DNA of 64,000 bases from Sphingobacteriales bacterium (lineage in GTDB: Bacteria; Bacteroidota; Bacteroidia; Chitinophagales; JADIYW01), in assembly GCA_016721245.1 (NCBI GenBank), contig JADKIQ010000025.1, positions 393,387 to 457,386 of the forward strand, written 5' to 3'. Below, piece by piece: positions 16,361 to 26,483 of this stretch (positions are counted from its first letter, which is position 1; each line of letters opens with the position of its first letter). Under the pieces are notes generated by a model that was given only the letters and a program-made list of their open reading frames with translations, had not been told where the DNA came from and did no database searches. The translations under genes were made by a program, and so were the position numbers.

Positions 16361-16412
16361 CTGCATAAAATAAATGTATAAAATAATTTTCTAAAAAAAA
16401 TATAAAACAACA

Positions 16413-16437
16413 AAAGGCATCGCTGCGCGATGCCTTT
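16413..16437. terminator. Bidirectional intrinsic terminator
   Basis: AAAGGCATCGC (16413-16423) and GCGATGCCTTT (16427-16437) form a perfect 11-bp stem with a TGC loop. It lies between the convergent small lipoprotein and M14 carboxypeptidase genes and can serve both. Confidence 0.9.
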
Positions 16438-16461
16438 CTTATTTATCTGTCCCTGTAAATT

Positions 16462-19314
16462 TTATAGTTTCACAAACTTGCTTTCATAGCTCACTCTGTT
16501 ATCGGGGTTGCTGAAGGAGATGAAATATTCTCCTTTGGCAAAATCCGTTGCATCTAGCTGTATCGTATGTTGTCCGGCACTTAAGTTCAGTGCTTCTTTA
16601 TGCATAATTTGTCCTGCTACATTAAACACCAGCAAATTAAATTTTGCCTGCGCTTCGGTCACATTAAAATTCACCTGCATCATGCCGCTCGTCGGATTTG
16701 GAAATATATTCTGAATACCCGTTGGCAGTAATGCCGCCTTCTCTGCTACTAATGCTACCAGATTGGTATAGCGGAAGCTGCCGTCTGTATTTTCAATTTT
16801 CGCTCTGTATAAATTTTCTCCCAGATACGGATTTTCATCAGTAAAGCTAAGTCCGTCTGTAGTATTTACACGTGCATTTTTAGCGCCCAAAAATTCATAG
16901 TCCACCCCATTGGTACTTCTTTCAATAATGTATTGTTTTGCATCAAGTGCATTCGGTACATCTAATACCAGCGTATTTTTAGTGCCGGCATTTTGCCCCT
17001 GCAAACTCACAGGAGCCTGTTCTTTCAGACTTGCCGGATTTACGGTAGAGGAAACGGCAATGATGTTATCGATATTAAATCCTTTATCTGTTTCCAGCAA
17101 GTAAGTTCCGCCGCCATCAGACGTAAACACCATTCTGAAACGCAAGGCGGATGCTCCGAGATACCCTGAAAGATTAAAAACTTCACGTGTCCAGCTGTCT
17201 CTGATTCCTGTTAAAGAGGGAATACCATTGATGCTGCTTCCGTCGGCAGTACCCGGTTCTTTTATGGTAGTTAATCCGGATAAAGCTACCCACGTGGTTC
17301 CGTTGGTAGACACCTGTACCTGTAATTTATCCTGATAATTTTCACAACGGTGTTTTACCCAAAAACTCAGGAAAGCCGTTCTAGCTCCTGTTAAGTTTAA
17401 ATTGGTTTTAGACGTGATAGTTCTTGTGGAACCGCTGGTATAATTGGTACCGTTAGGAGATTCTGCCAGCGATTTAGCACTGTTAAATGCCTCATCTGTG
17501 GTATATGCCCATGAACTGCTTACCGTCCATTTAGTTGTTACATTACCGCTTTCCGCATTATCAGAAAACAAAACGGTGGGTTTGTAGATACTTACTACGG
17601 AGTCATAATAAGTATATCCGCCGGTTTCAACCTTCCACACAAATTTGATAGTTTGTCCGTTTGCCAGTGCAGGTAACTGATAGCTGATACTGTCTCTGTA
17701 AGTGCTGTTAAAAGAAGGCAGACTTGCAATGGTCGCGGGTGCTCCAACACTGGTGATATTCTGAATAGGAATGATAGACACCGTAATAGGTTTATTTTCT
17801 AACCCGATTCTTCTGGCTTTGAAATAAAATTTACCGGTCGCTGAAGTAACATTTATACTGCTTTCATCCTGAAAGTCTACATAAGAACCCGCAGAATATG
17901 CAATTTGCAAATCCTGATAAATTAATCCTTTACACAGCGAAATAATTTCTGACGCTTTAGGCCAGAATTGGGTGGTGGAAGTACCGTTAGGACCTTCACC
18001 TGTCATGCCATATACTTTGCCGATATTTAAAGTATCTCCTATCAACAACCAGTCTTTCATACCTCCGGATACTTCATATCCCAGGGTTTGGTAGGTATTA
18101 CCATAACGCATCGGGCAGTATTTAGCCATTACTGCTACCATTTGTGTGTATATCTGATTATCCAGCGGCGTTAATGTTCTGCTTAATCTGCCAAATGGTA
18201 AACTGTAATACGGACCTACAGAATGCTGATCCATACAAACTGCAAAGTGACGAGATTGTACAAAATTTTTAAGGTTTACTGTTTCCGGCTCTGAGTAGGC
18301 TGACGGACCCCAGTATACATCGGAAGAACCAGAAGAAGAGCCGCAACTGGAAACAGCACCTTTTGCACCGGTGCAGTTAGCCCAGTCTATTCCCCAGTTT
18401 CTGTTTAAATCCACACCAAAAGAACCATCTGCATTTCTGCTGCGATTTTTTCTCCATTGTCCGCCCCCATTTGGATTAATTTGGCGATTATATTCCCATC
18501 CGTCAGGATTGACACATGGAATGATAAAGAATTCACGGTTGTTTACTAAATCCTGAACTGATGCATTACTGGCATAATTTTCACATAAGTACTGCATTAA
18601 AAAAATCATACTTGCACCGCCAATCGCTTCACGGGCATGATGATGTCCCATAAATAAAAGTTCAGGTTCATCCGTTTCGTCTGTATCTGCATTATCTGAT
18701 ATTTTGATACACCACATTTCTCTGCCTTCCACTGTTTGACCAATAGAAAATTTTTGAACAAGATTAGGATAGGCTGCTACCAGATTATCCATAGCCGTAT
18801 TCATTTCTGCAAAACTATAGTAACCGCCTAAAGTAGATTTTACCTGAAATGCTGCCGGTGTAGTAATTACATTATTTACAACTTGTCCGCTTTTTTCCAG
18901 AGCTACTCTGTTTGCAGAAGGCAGATTGCCTTTGGAAAGACTTTGATAATATCTGCTGTTTTCTGCTTCCAGGTCTGCTACTGCATCTCTGGAGATAATT
19001 TCAAACTTACATTTATTGTATGCTTTCAGTTTCAATACAGATGCTGCATTCAATTGTATAATAATGGCTCCCTGATTTTCCTGGTAATGGTCAATCTCCA
19101 ATAATCCTAACAAATCATTACGCTCAGCAATGTTTGAAGGAAGGTAAATCTTTACACTATTGTATTTTTCGTGTGCAAATAAAGGGACAGAAAGAAACAA
19201 ACAAACAAATAGCAGAACGTGGAGATGTAACTTGCTCGTTTTAATGTTTTGTAAGATGGAGGTAGTTTTGGTCAATTCCAATTGATTTCCTGAAATCGTT
19301 TTTGGCAACAGCAT
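16462..19314 (-). CDS. Secreted M14 zinc carboxypeptidase with type IX secretion sorting domain
   Basis: 950 residues: a signal peptide (hydrophobic core LHVLLFVCLFLSVPLFAH, about 31-48); a propeptide-like region; the M14 catalytic domain (about 165-480) with zinc motif GHHHAREAIGG (His and Glu of HxxE), third zinc His in CMDQHSVGP and catalytic Glu in GMTGEGPNG; a jelly-roll/MAM-like beta domain (about 600-760, choice-of-anchor type); and a C-terminal Por sorting domain with IFPNPTSGMMQVNFNV and final YESKFVKL. It should be exported by the Sec system, then by T9SS, and attached to or released from the cell surface to trim peptides. The AT-rich 190-bp upstream gap is likely its promoter. Confidence 0.93.
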   Translation of the reverse strand: MLLPKTISGNQLELTKTTSILQNIKTSKLHLHVLLFVCLFLSVPLFAHEKYNSVKIYLPSNIAERNDLLGLLEIDHYQENQGAIIIQLNAASVLKLKAYNKCKFEIISRDAVADLEAENSRYYQSLSKGNLPSANRVALEKSGQVVNNVITTPAAFQVKSTLGGYYSFAEMNTAMDNLVAAYPNLVQKFSIGQTVEGREMWCIKISDNADTDETDEPELLFMGHHHAREAIGGASMIFLMQYLCENYASNASVQDLVNNREFFIIPCVNPDGWEYNRQINPNGGGQWRKNRSRNADGSFGVDLNRNWGIDWANCTGAKGAVSSCGSSSGSSDVYWGPSAYSEPETVNLKNFVQSRHFAVCMDQHSVGPYYSLPFGRLSRTLTPLDNQIYTQMVAVMAKYCPMRYGNTYQTLGYEVSGGMKDWLLIGDTLNIGKVYGMTGEGPNGTSTTQFWPKASEIISLCKGLIYQDLQIAYSAGSYVDFQDESSINVTSATGKFYFKARRIGLENKPITVSIIPIQNITSVGAPATIASLPSFNSTYRDSISYQLPALANGQTIKFVWKVETGGYTYYDSVVSIYKPTVLFSDNAESGNVTTKWTVSSSWAYTTDEAFNSAKSLAESPNGTNYTSGSTRTITSKTNLNLTGARTAFLSFWVKHRCENYQDKLQVQVSTNGTTWVALSGLTTIKEPGTADGSSINGIPSLTGIRDSWTREVFNLSGYLGASALRFRMVFTSDGGGTYLLETDKGFNIDNIIAVSSTVNPASLKEQAPVSLQGQNAGTKNTLVLDVPNALDAKQYIIERSTNGVDYEFLGAKNARVNTTDGLSFTDENPYLGENLYRAKIENTDGSFRYTNLVALVAEKAALLPTGIQNIFPNPTSGMMQVNFNVTEAQAKFNLLVFNVAGQIMHKEALNLSAGQHTIQLDATDFAKGEYFISFSNPDNRVSYESKFVKL

Positions 19315-19354
19315 TGACGACTGTTTCTGGGTTGTTGGGGGTAACTAGAAACAT

Positions 19355-19386
19355 ATATATTTAGGTTTTTGAATACCTAAATATAT
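19355..19386 (-). terminator. 12-bp inverted repeat downstream of rocD
   Basis: ATATATTTAGGT (19355-19366) and ACCTAAATATAT (19375-19386) form a perfect stem with an 8-nt loop. It lies about 120 nt past the rocD stop and upstream of the M14 gene. The T-run is weak, so a terminator or operator role is equally possible. Confidence 0.5.
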
Positions 19387-19506
19387 GTTAATATCTATTA
19401 ATATGTACTTAACATTAGGTGGACAACTGAATTTATTGATTTATATCAATAATACAATAAAGTAAGCTTTTTGTTTACAAGTACTTAATTACTAAGTAAA
19501 AACATA

Positions 19507-20766
19507 TTATGCAGGAACTGCAACTACCTGGTTTATAGAATTCTTAATAATATGAACAGCTTGTTTTATCTGTGCTTCGTTTATGACCAAAGGTGGCGCA
19601 AAACGAATGATATTTCCGTGCGTTGGTTTTGCCAGCAGTCCGTTATCCCGCATTTTCAGGCATAAATTCCAGGCTAGCTCACCATCGGTATTCCAGTGGT
19701 GTTCTGTTTCTTCATTCGTTTTAATTACCATTGCATTCAGCAAGCCTTTTCCTCTCACCAACTCTATAATCGGATGATTTAAATTACGGAGTTCCGTTCT
19801 GAAGATTTCTCCCATTGCAGAAGCATTTTCAGCTAATTTTTCGTCTATCACCACCTGTAAACTTGCAATGGCTACCGCGCAGGCCAAAGGATTTCCGCCA
19901 AAGGTTGAACCGTGTTCGCCCGGCTTAATGCACAACATAATTTCATCGCGCGATAAAACAGCACTCACCGGCATTGTACCGCCGCTTAGTGCTTTTCCTA
20001 ATACTAAAATATCAGGTTTTACATTTTCATGGTCGCATGCCATCATTTTTCCGGTACGTGCAATTCCTGTTTGAACTTCGTCCGCTATAAATAATACATT
20101 ATGCTTGGTACATAATGCTTTCACTTTTTGTAAATATCCTTCCTCCGGCACCACTACACCTGCTTCCCCTTGTATTGGTTCTGCCATAAATGCAGCTACA
20201 TTTTTATCCTGTAAGGCTTCTTCCAAAGCAGCAATATTGTTGTACGGAATTTTTACAATACCCGGTACATATGGACCAAATCCACCATAAGAAGACGGAT
20301 CTGTAGAAGATGAAATAGCGGCAATAGAACGTCCCCAGAAATTGTTTTCGCAAACTACTATCACCGCTTTATTGTTTTCGATGCCTTTCACATCATATCC
20401 CCAGCGGCGAGCCAGTTTAAAAGCTGTTTCGCAGGCTTCCACACCGGTATTCATCGGTAATACTTTGTCATAGCCTAAAAGCTGTGTAATGTATTCCATA
20501 TAAACGCCTAATAAATTGCTGTGAAAAGCTCTCGAGGAAAGTGTAAGCACTTCTGCCTGTTCCTGCATCGCTTTTACTATTTGCGGGTGGCAGTGTCCCT
20601 GGTTTACAGCTGAATAAGAAGATAAAAAATCTAAATATTCTTTGCCTTCCACATCCCAGACGTGCACGCCTTTTCCTTTTGCCAAAACTACCGGTAAGGG
20701 ATGGTAATTATGTGCTCCGTATTTTTCTTCTAAAGCAATGATTTGTTGTGATGATAAACCGCTCAT
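19507..20766 (-). CDS. rocD: Ornithine--oxo-acid aminotransferase
   Basis: PLP-dependent class III aminotransferase converting ornithine and 2-oxoglutarate to glutamate-5-semialdehyde and glutamate. Motifs: YLDFLSSYSAVNQGHCHP (about 45), LPMNTGVEACETAFKLARRWGY (about 103), ENNFWGRSIAAISSSTDP (about 140), FIADEVQTGIARTGK with the PLP-contacting Asp, and LGKALSGGTMPVSAVL with the Schiff-base Lys. I use the ATG at 20766 (MSGLSSQQI), matching the family N-terminus; the open frame to 20829 would add a hydrophobic leader. A TATCTTTG box (20786-20793) sits just upstream. Confidence 0.94.
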   Translation of the reverse strand: MSGLSSQQIIALEEKYGAHNYHPLPVVLAKGKGVHVWDVEGKEYLDFLSSYSAVNQGHCHPQIVKAMQEQAEVLTLSSRAFHSNLLGVYMEYITQLLGYDKVLPMNTGVEACETAFKLARRWGYDVKGIENNKAVIVVCENNFWGRSIAAISSSTDPSSYGGFGPYVPGIVKIPYNNIAALEEALQDKNVAAFMAEPIQGEAGVVVPEEGYLQKVKALCTKHNVLFIADEVQTGIARTGKMMACDHENVKPDILVLGKALSGGTMPVSAVLSRDEIMLCIKPGEHGSTFGGNPLACAVAIASLQVVIDEKLAENASAMGEIFRTELRNLNHPIIELVRGKGLLNAMVIKTNEETEHHWNTDGELAWNLCLKMRDNGLLAKPTHGNIIRFAPPLVINEAQIKQAVHIIKNSINQVVAVPA

Positions 20767-20865
20767 ATTTAGTATTTTTACCTGCCAAAGATACATCAAA
20801 AAAAGGATTTTAGATAGTTGTTGTAACAACTAAGTTTATATATCAATCAAACAGAGTAACCACAA

Positions 20866-21231
20866 ATGGGTAGTGAATCAACAGCAACTGTAAAAATACC
20901 TTCCAAGACCTGGTGGGAAATGCGCCGGCTTAAATACAACATTATTGTAGGCTGTATCGGGATACTAATTATTCTGGATTTAAACCTGTACATCAAGAAA
21001 GGTGCTTCCTTTGATGCCGTTTTCTTTTTTACTTCTATTGCTGTTGGAATGATTTATGCCGTGTTGTGCAACCTCACATACACATTATTATGGATGCTGG
21101 ATAATTTATCATTTGGAAATGATCTCGTGGATTTTCATTCTCCCAAACGAACGCTAATTCTGTATCTTTTTGTATTTTTATCGTGTATGGTGCCATTTGG
21201 TATTTTACATCTGGTAAAAGATTTACTGTAA
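20866..21231 (+). CDS. Hypothetical membrane protein
   Basis: 121 residues with three predicted membrane helices: about 24-42 (NIIVGCIGILIILDLNLYI), 51-75 (AVFFFTSIAVGMIYAVLCNL) and 98-118 (LILYLFVFLSCMVPFGIL). A short basic N-terminus with WWEMRRLKYN suggests the positive-inside start in the cytoplasm. I recognise no family. It is divergent from rocD (about 100 bp) and 49 bp before the M61 peptidase gene, with which it may form an operon. Confidence 0.65.
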   Translation: MGSESTATVKIPSKTWWEMRRLKYNIIVGCIGILIILDLNLYIKKGASFDAVFFFTSIAVGMIYAVLCNLTYTLLWMLDNLSFGNDLVDFHSPKRTLILYLFVFLSCMVPFGILHLVKDLL

Positions 21232-21280
21232 TATTTTCTCTGTCTGAAAACTAATTATTGAACACAACGTTTTCCTATAA

Positions 21281-23008
21281 ATGAACATAAAATACACGCT
21301 TTCCTTTCCTGCGCCGCACACTCATTATGTTGAGGTAGAAATGCATCTTAGCAATATTACCGCATCTGAACTAAACTTAAAAATGGCCGTCTGGACGCCG
21401 GGCAGTTATCTGATTCGTGAATTTCAAAAGAATATTGATTTTGTGGAATGGTCAACAGTCCACAGTCCGCAGTCGACCGACTTTACCAGAGTAAACAAAA
21501 CAGATAAAAACACATGGAGCATTTCTATTCAAAATAAAGATGAAATTATCGTACGCTATCGTACGTATTGTTTTGAATATTCGGTGCGTACCAACTTTGT
21601 GGATGAGAGCCATGCACTGATAAACGGAGCACCGACATTTTTATATGCAGAAGGATACGAGTCTGCTGCGGTGGAAGTAGAAATTATTCCGTTTAAAGGA
21701 TGGCAAAATATTTCCACTTCTTTAGTGCAAAAAGATAATAATAAATGGATTCGTACCGCTGAAAATCTGGATGAGTTAATAGATTCTCCTATGGAAATCG
21801 GCAATCATCTCTCCTATTTTTTTGATGCAGCAGGTGTATCGCACGAACTGGCCATTTACGGACACAGCAATTGCAATATAGAAAAACTCATTGCCGATTT
21901 AAAAAATATCATCGAAGTCGAAACTAAGATTTTCGGCGGACATCCCTGCAAGAATTATGTATTCATCATTCATAATACCGACAATAGTTTTGGCGGATTA
22001 GAGCATTTACATTCTTCTGTGAATCACATTACCCGCTGGAGTTATGATAAAGAAAATTATCAACGTGCCATCAGTTTGCTGGCACATGAGTATTTTCATT
22101 TATGGAATGTAAAACGCATACGCCCGGCAGCCTTAATTCCAATTACATACGATACGGAAAACTATACGGAATTGCTTTGGTTTTTTGAAGGAGTAACGAG
22201 TTATTACGACGATTATATTTGTTACCGTGCGGGTGTAACATCAAAAAATGATTTTATAAAAATCGTAGAAAAAAACATCAATGACGTATTGAATACTGCC
22301 GGATTGGATACACAGACATTGGCAGAATCGAGTTTTGATACCTGGCTGAAATATTACCGCAGAAATGAAAACAGTTCTAACTCACAGATAAACTATTATA
22401 CAAAAGGTGCTATTGTTGCCATGCTGTTTGATTTTATGATTATGGATGCTACCAATGGTGAAAAAAGTCTGGATAATGTGATGCAGCAACTTTATCAAAA
22501 TTATTCAGCCCATCCAGACGAAGGTGTAACGGAGAGCAGTTTGTGTGCTTTATTCAGTTCTGTGAGTGGTATTGACTTTGCCCCTTACTTCCAAAAATAC
22601 ATTAACACAACAGCTCCATTGGATATAGAGTTCTGTTTTGAATTACTGGGTGTACAAATAAAAGATTCCTCCGAAAAAAACAAGGTGTTTTTAGGTATCT
22701 CTACACAACTTAGAGAAGGTAAATTAATCATCACGCAACTGGATAAAAACTATGGTGCTTACAAAGGCGGTTTAAGTGCGGAAGATGAAATTATCGCTAT
22801 TGACGGATTCCGTGTTTCAAGAGATTTTGCTACCGTATACTCACACAAACAGGTGAATGACACAATAGAGGTGCTTGTTTCGCGCCAGGGCGCAATAAAA
22901 TCAAATAAGATTACGTTAACAGAAGACAAGAGAAAAAACCTTACTTTTGTATTTACAGCAAACAGTTCTGATAATCAGAATGCCTTGTTGAAGAAGTGGT
23001 TGGGTTAA
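21281..23008 (+). CDS. M61 family metallopeptidase with PDZ domain
   Basis: 575 residues of the glycyl-aminopeptidase (M61) type. An N-terminal beta domain (about 1-165) has NLKMAVWTPGSYLIREFQKNI, a family hallmark. The catalytic part contains FGGLEHLHS (about 244, the GxxEH substrate loop), zinc motif LLAHEYFHLWNVKRIRP (HExxH, about 268) and the third ligand Glu in WFFEGVTSYYDDY. A PDZ domain lies near the C-terminus (about 450-550, GAYKGGLSAEDEIIAIDGFRV). No signal peptide is evident, so it may be cytoplasmic. Confidence 0.93.
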   Translation: MNIKYTLSFPAPHTHYVEVEMHLSNITASELNLKMAVWTPGSYLIREFQKNIDFVEWSTVHSPQSTDFTRVNKTDKNTWSISIQNKDEIIVRYRTYCFEYSVRTNFVDESHALINGAPTFLYAEGYESAAVEVEIIPFKGWQNISTSLVQKDNNKWIRTAENLDELIDSPMEIGNHLSYFFDAAGVSHELAIYGHSNCNIEKLIADLKNIIEVETKIFGGHPCKNYVFIIHNTDNSFGGLEHLHSSVNHITRWSYDKENYQRAISLLAHEYFHLWNVKRIRPAALIPITYDTENYTELLWFFEGVTSYYDDYICYRAGVTSKNDFIKIVEKNINDVLNTAGLDTQTLAESSFDTWLKYYRRNENSSNSQINYYTKGAIVAMLFDFMIMDATNGEKSLDNVMQQLYQNYSAHPDEGVTESSLCALFSSVSGIDFAPYFQKYINTTAPLDIEFCFELLGVQIKDSSEKNKVFLGISTQLREGKLIITQLDKNYGAYKGGLSAEDEIIAIDGFRVSRDFATVYSHKQVNDTIEVLVSRQGAIKSNKITLTEDKRKNLTFVFTANSSDNQNALLKKWLG

Positions 23009-23045
23009 TATACAACAGAAAAAAACTATCAGTTATACGCAGCTT

Positions 23046-23228
23046 ATGAAATCAATCATTGCCTCCATACTCATCCTGTTATTTCTTTTTGCAGCAACTG
23101 ATGTGTCTTTTGCTCGTCCCGGAAAAAGACACAGATCTAAAAGTTGTGTACCCAAAGTTTTACTGCCGGGTCACAGCAAACCTATAAAATGCACCAAAGC
23201 ACGAAAATTAAAAAACAGCTATTTTTAG
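23046..23228 (+). CDS. Small secreted basic peptide
   Basis: 60 residues: a clear signal peptide (MKSIIASILILLFLFAATDVSFA) followed by a mature peptide of about 37 residues that is very basic (RPGKRHRSKSC...KPIKCTKARKLKN) with two Cys. It begins 37 bp after the M61 gene and is followed closely by the DUF5723 gene, so all three may be on one transcript. The function is unknown. Its short length leaves some doubt that it is translated, but the signal peptide is convincing. Confidence 0.6.
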   Translation: MKSIIASILILLFLFAATDVSFARPGKRHRSKSCVPKVLLPGHSKPIKCTKARKLKNSYF

Positions 23229-23262
23229 TCTATTACATTATCCGCATATTTAACCATCTGTT

Positions 23263-24651
23263 ATGAAAAAAAATAAATTACTGCTTGGATTACTCTTAAT
23301 CAGTTCATCCATGCTTTTTGGCCAGTCATTTTTGGGCGGACACTTCTCTACCAAAGATGCGATACTTAGTAATTCTTTAAATCCTGCTGCCGGCATTGCA
23401 GGCGATATGAAATGGCAGGTGAACCTTATCGGTTTCAGTACAGAAGCAGGCAATAATTATTTTTCCATCAACGGAAAAGTGAGAGACTTAGCAAGAAACT
23501 TTGATAAAAATATAAACGTTGGTCAGAATCTGGACGGCAAACGCAAACAACTGCATGTGAATCTGGGTATATTAGGACCAAGCGGTTTTATACGTATCAA
23601 AAAAAATAACGCCATATCATTTGGGGTGAAAGCAAGAGCAGTTGCCACGTTTAATGATATCAATCAGGATTTTGTTTATTCCATGTATAACCATTTTGAA
23701 GACATTTTACAGTGGCTTCCAAATTTTACGGATGAACGAGCTACTGCTGCTGTAAACGTCTATCATGAATTTTATGCAGGCTATGCACGTTCATTTAAAC
23801 TGGGAGAACGACATGCTTTGCATATTGGTGCTACTGCAAAAATGACGACGAATGTCTTTAATGCGCAGTTTGTTGCGAATAATTTAAACTTCAACAAAGT
23901 ATTTACAAGTGCTACAGACAGTTTTATCAATGTAGGTAATACTACTTTTGATTTAAAAGTTTCCAATACTATTGATGACGGCTTTCATTATAAATTCGGT
24001 GTTAGCGGATTTGGATTTGATGTGGGTGCGATCTATGAGTATAAATTAAAAAACAGTAATGACCATTTTATTATGGTAGGAGCATCTGTAAATGATTTGG
24101 GTTTTAACACCTATACACTTGGTAAGAACAGCCGTTCGTTTATTGGCAACGGCAGAAATATCCCAGCAGAAAACCTGGTAGATACGGATGGTGAAACGAT
24201 TAATTTAGATGCTGTTTTGGATTCACTGGGTACCAGAACCAATCCGACAGGAAAAACCAAAATAAAACTACCAACTACCTTAAACGTTTTTGCGGATGTC
24301 AGAGTTGTAAAGATGTTTTACATCAATGCTAATTTCCAGTTCAACCCATACACCTTTAAAAAAGGAACACCGGTGGCCAACTTACCGGTAGACATTACGA
24401 TTACACCGCGATTTGAAAGCAGAATTGTTTCTGTGTATATGCCTATCAATTACAATCAGTACAGCGGGTTTAATATGGGTGCCGGTTTGCGCGTGGGGCA
24501 GTTTACATTGGGCAGCAGCAGTATCATTACTTCTTTTGCCAAGAAGAAATTTACGGGTGTAGATTTCTACATGAATGTTGGATTCGGAAAATCTGAAAAA
24601 GGTAAAAAAGCAAAAAAGGATAAAACAGAGAAAACAACAACCATGTTATAA
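23263..24651 (+). CDS. DUF5723-type outer-membrane protein
   Basis: 462 residues with a signal peptide ending at SSSMLFGQ (about residue 21), then a long beta-rich sequence with alternating aromatic strands. The N-terminal SLNPAAGIAGDMKWQVNLIGFS, the FGVKARAVATFNDI strand and the late FNMGAGLRVGQFTLGSSSII match the Bacteroidota DUF5723 group, thought to be FadL-like or PorV-like outer-membrane barrels. The C-terminus is a Lys-rich tail after the last strand. Its stop overlaps the end of convergent trpC by 6 bp. Confidence 0.8.
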   Translation: MKKNKLLLGLLLISSSMLFGQSFLGGHFSTKDAILSNSLNPAAGIAGDMKWQVNLIGFSTEAGNNYFSINGKVRDLARNFDKNINVGQNLDGKRKQLHVNLGILGPSGFIRIKKNNAISFGVKARAVATFNDINQDFVYSMYNHFEDILQWLPNFTDERATAAVNVYHEFYAGYARSFKLGERHALHIGATAKMTTNVFNAQFVANNLNFNKVFTSATDSFINVGNTTFDLKVSNTIDDGFHYKFGVSGFGFDVGAIYEYKLKNSNDHFIMVGASVNDLGFNTYTLGKNSRSFIGNGRNIPAENLVDTDGETINLDAVLDSLGTRTNPTGKTKIKLPTTLNVFADVRVVKMFYINANFQFNPYTFKKGTPVANLPVDITITPRFESRIVSVYMPINYNQYSGFNMGAGLRVGQFTLGSSSIITSFAKKKFTGVDFYMNVGFGKSEKGKKAKKDKTEKTTTML

Positions 24652-25425
24652 CATGGAAATAAATTCTTTACACGCCAATCCGGGATTGGCCGTTTTCATA
24701 AAATTTTCGCCGATTAAAAAGCCCTGAAATCCGTTTTGTTTGAACAGTTTTAAGGTTTCAATATCGGAGATACCGCTTTCCGCTACTTTTACAAAATCAT
24801 TCCCTAATTTTTCTGCCATACGAATAGATTGCTCTATATCGACTTCAAAGGTTTTTAGATTGCGGTTATTGATGCCCACCATATCCACCAAATGGTGTAC
24901 ATGATTTAATTCTGTTTCATCGTGTAATTCCAGCAATACTTCCAGTTGCAGACTTTTTGCCAGTTCTGTAAAATGCTTTACTTCTTTTGGAGTAAGAATA
25001 GAAGCTATCAATAACACTACATCTGCACCCCAGCTTTTTGCTTCTAAAAACTGGTATTCGTCTATCATAAAATCTTTTCGCAATAAGGGAATGGAAACTT
25101 GTTTCCTCACTGAAATTAAATCCTGTTTATTACCACCAAAAAAATCTGTATCTGTCAGTACAGAACTTCCTGCTACTCCGGCATCTTCATATGCTTTCAC
25201 CACTTCAATCGCTGAAACCGTATCGTTAATAATTCCTTTGGATGGCGACTGTCGTTTAAATTCAGCAATGATTCCCGAACTATTTTCATTCAATAAATTG
25301 TCGGTAAGTGAATTCGTGTTTCTTTGAAAAAAAATACTGGCTTCCAACTCATTTATAGAAACAATCTTTTTTGACTGTTCAATTTCTGTTCTTTTATGTG
25401 CTACTATTTTATCTAAAATATTCAT
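24646..25425 (-). CDS. trpC: Indole-3-glycerol-phosphate synthase
   Basis: Closes the indole ring of tryptophan: CdRP to indole-3-glycerol phosphate with loss of CO2. The TIM-barrel motifs are complete: IIAEFKRQSPSKG with the catalytic Lys (about 54), VLTDTDFFGGN, LLRKDFMIDEYQ, VGINNRNLKTFEVD and KVAESGISD. At 259 residues it is full length and not fused to trpF. It is the last gene of trpE-G-D-C, 15 bp after trpD; trpF, trpB and trpA are not in the window. Confidence 0.96.
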   Translation of the reverse strand: MNILDKIVAHKRTEIEQSKKIVSINELEASIFFQRNTNSLTDNLLNENSSGIIAEFKRQSPSKGIINDTVSAIEVVKAYEDAGVAGSSVLTDTDFFGGNKQDLISVRKQVSIPLLRKDFMIDEYQFLEAKSWGADVVLLIASILTPKEVKHFTELAKSLQLEVLLELHDETELNHVHHLVDMVGINNRNLKTFEVDIEQSIRMAEKLGNDFVKVAESGISDIETLKLFKQNGFQGFLIGENFMKTANPGLACKEFISML

Positions 25426-25440
25426 TGCCTGAGTATCGAA

Positions 25441-26433
25441 TTATTGAATTTGTTTTAGTGCTTTAAAAGATTCCAATGCTTTTCCGCTGTATAAACTCTG
25501 TTGTGCTATTCTAACGGCAGCATGATATGAATTCTGTTCGTACAAAGAAATCGCCAAGGCTGCATTTGCAATGACTACATTATTCTGTGCAGGTGTACCT
25601 TTTCCTTTTAAAATATTCATAAAAAGTTTTGCATTAGCTGCAATGGTTTTTCCGCCGTATAATTCTTCCGGTTTTACCGGTTTAAAACTAAAACTGGAAG
25701 GTTCGTGTATCTGTATATTTTTTTTAGTAAAAACTCTGGTATCGCCCGTCAGTGAAATTTCATCGTAGCCGTCTAAAGAATGTACAATGGCAAAATTTTC
25801 GGAGGTTGATTTTAAAACTTCCTTGTATAACTTTCCTACAAACTCACTGTGCACACCGATTACTTTTGTTTTAGGATTGCAGGGATTGACCAAAGGTCCC
25901 AATAAATTAAAAATTGTTTTTACCTGTAATTGTTTGCGCACGTTTGCTACGTTTTTTATAGCCGGATGAAATAATGGTGCATGTAAAAAAGTAATATTGG
26001 ATGCATCCAGCTGTTCATTAAGTTGTTGCTCTGTAGTGGCAAACTTAATTCCGTTGTATTCCAATACGTTCGATGCACCAGACACGGAGGAAAACCCGTA
26101 ATTACCACTCTTGGTTACTTTAACGCCGGCACCAGCGCATACAAAAGCAGCCAGGGTGGAAATATTAAACGTATCTTTTCCGTCACCACCTGTACCAACA
26201 ATATCTAAAGTATTTTTGTGTTTGAACTTAATGGGTGTTGCCATTTCCAGCATTGCCTTCCTGAAACCAGTCACTTCATCTACTGTAGGAATACGCATAT
26301 TATAAACAGAAAGAAATGCTGCAACCTGTGCTTCATTCTGATTGCCGGATGCAATATCTTTCAGGGCAATAAATGCATGCTCCTGAGATAAGGATTTACC
26401 GGTGAACAGATATTGTAAAAGTGTTTTCATCAT
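25441..26433 (-). CDS. trpD: Anthranilate phosphoribosyltransferase
   Basis: Transfers phosphoribose from PRPP to anthranilate. The PRPP-binding signature DIVGTGGDGKDTFNISTLAAF (about residue 79) and KSGNYGFSSVSGASNVLEYNG (about 108) are intact, as are FLHAPLFHPA and FNLLGPLVNPCNP. 330 residues is standard. It follows the broken trpG by 50 bp in the attenuated trp transcript. Confidence 0.96.
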   Translation of the reverse strand: MMKTLLQYLFTGKSLSQEHAFIALKDIASGNQNEAQVAAFLSVYNMRIPTVDEVTGFRKAMLEMATPIKFKHKNTLDIVGTGGDGKDTFNISTLAAFVCAGAGVKVTKSGNYGFSSVSGASNVLEYNGIKFATTEQQLNEQLDASNITFLHAPLFHPAIKNVANVRKQLQVKTIFNLLGPLVNPCNPKTKVIGVHSEFVGKLYKEVLKSTSENFAIVHSLDGYDEISLTGDTRVFTKKNIQIHEPSSFSFKPVKPEELYGGKTIAANAKLFMNILKGKGTPAQNNVVIANAALAISLYEQNSYHAAVRIAQQSLYSGKALESFKALKQIQ

Positions 26434-26483
26434 TGTATTTTTTATTCAACAGATTCCTCACTACGTTCGTAATGACGATTATT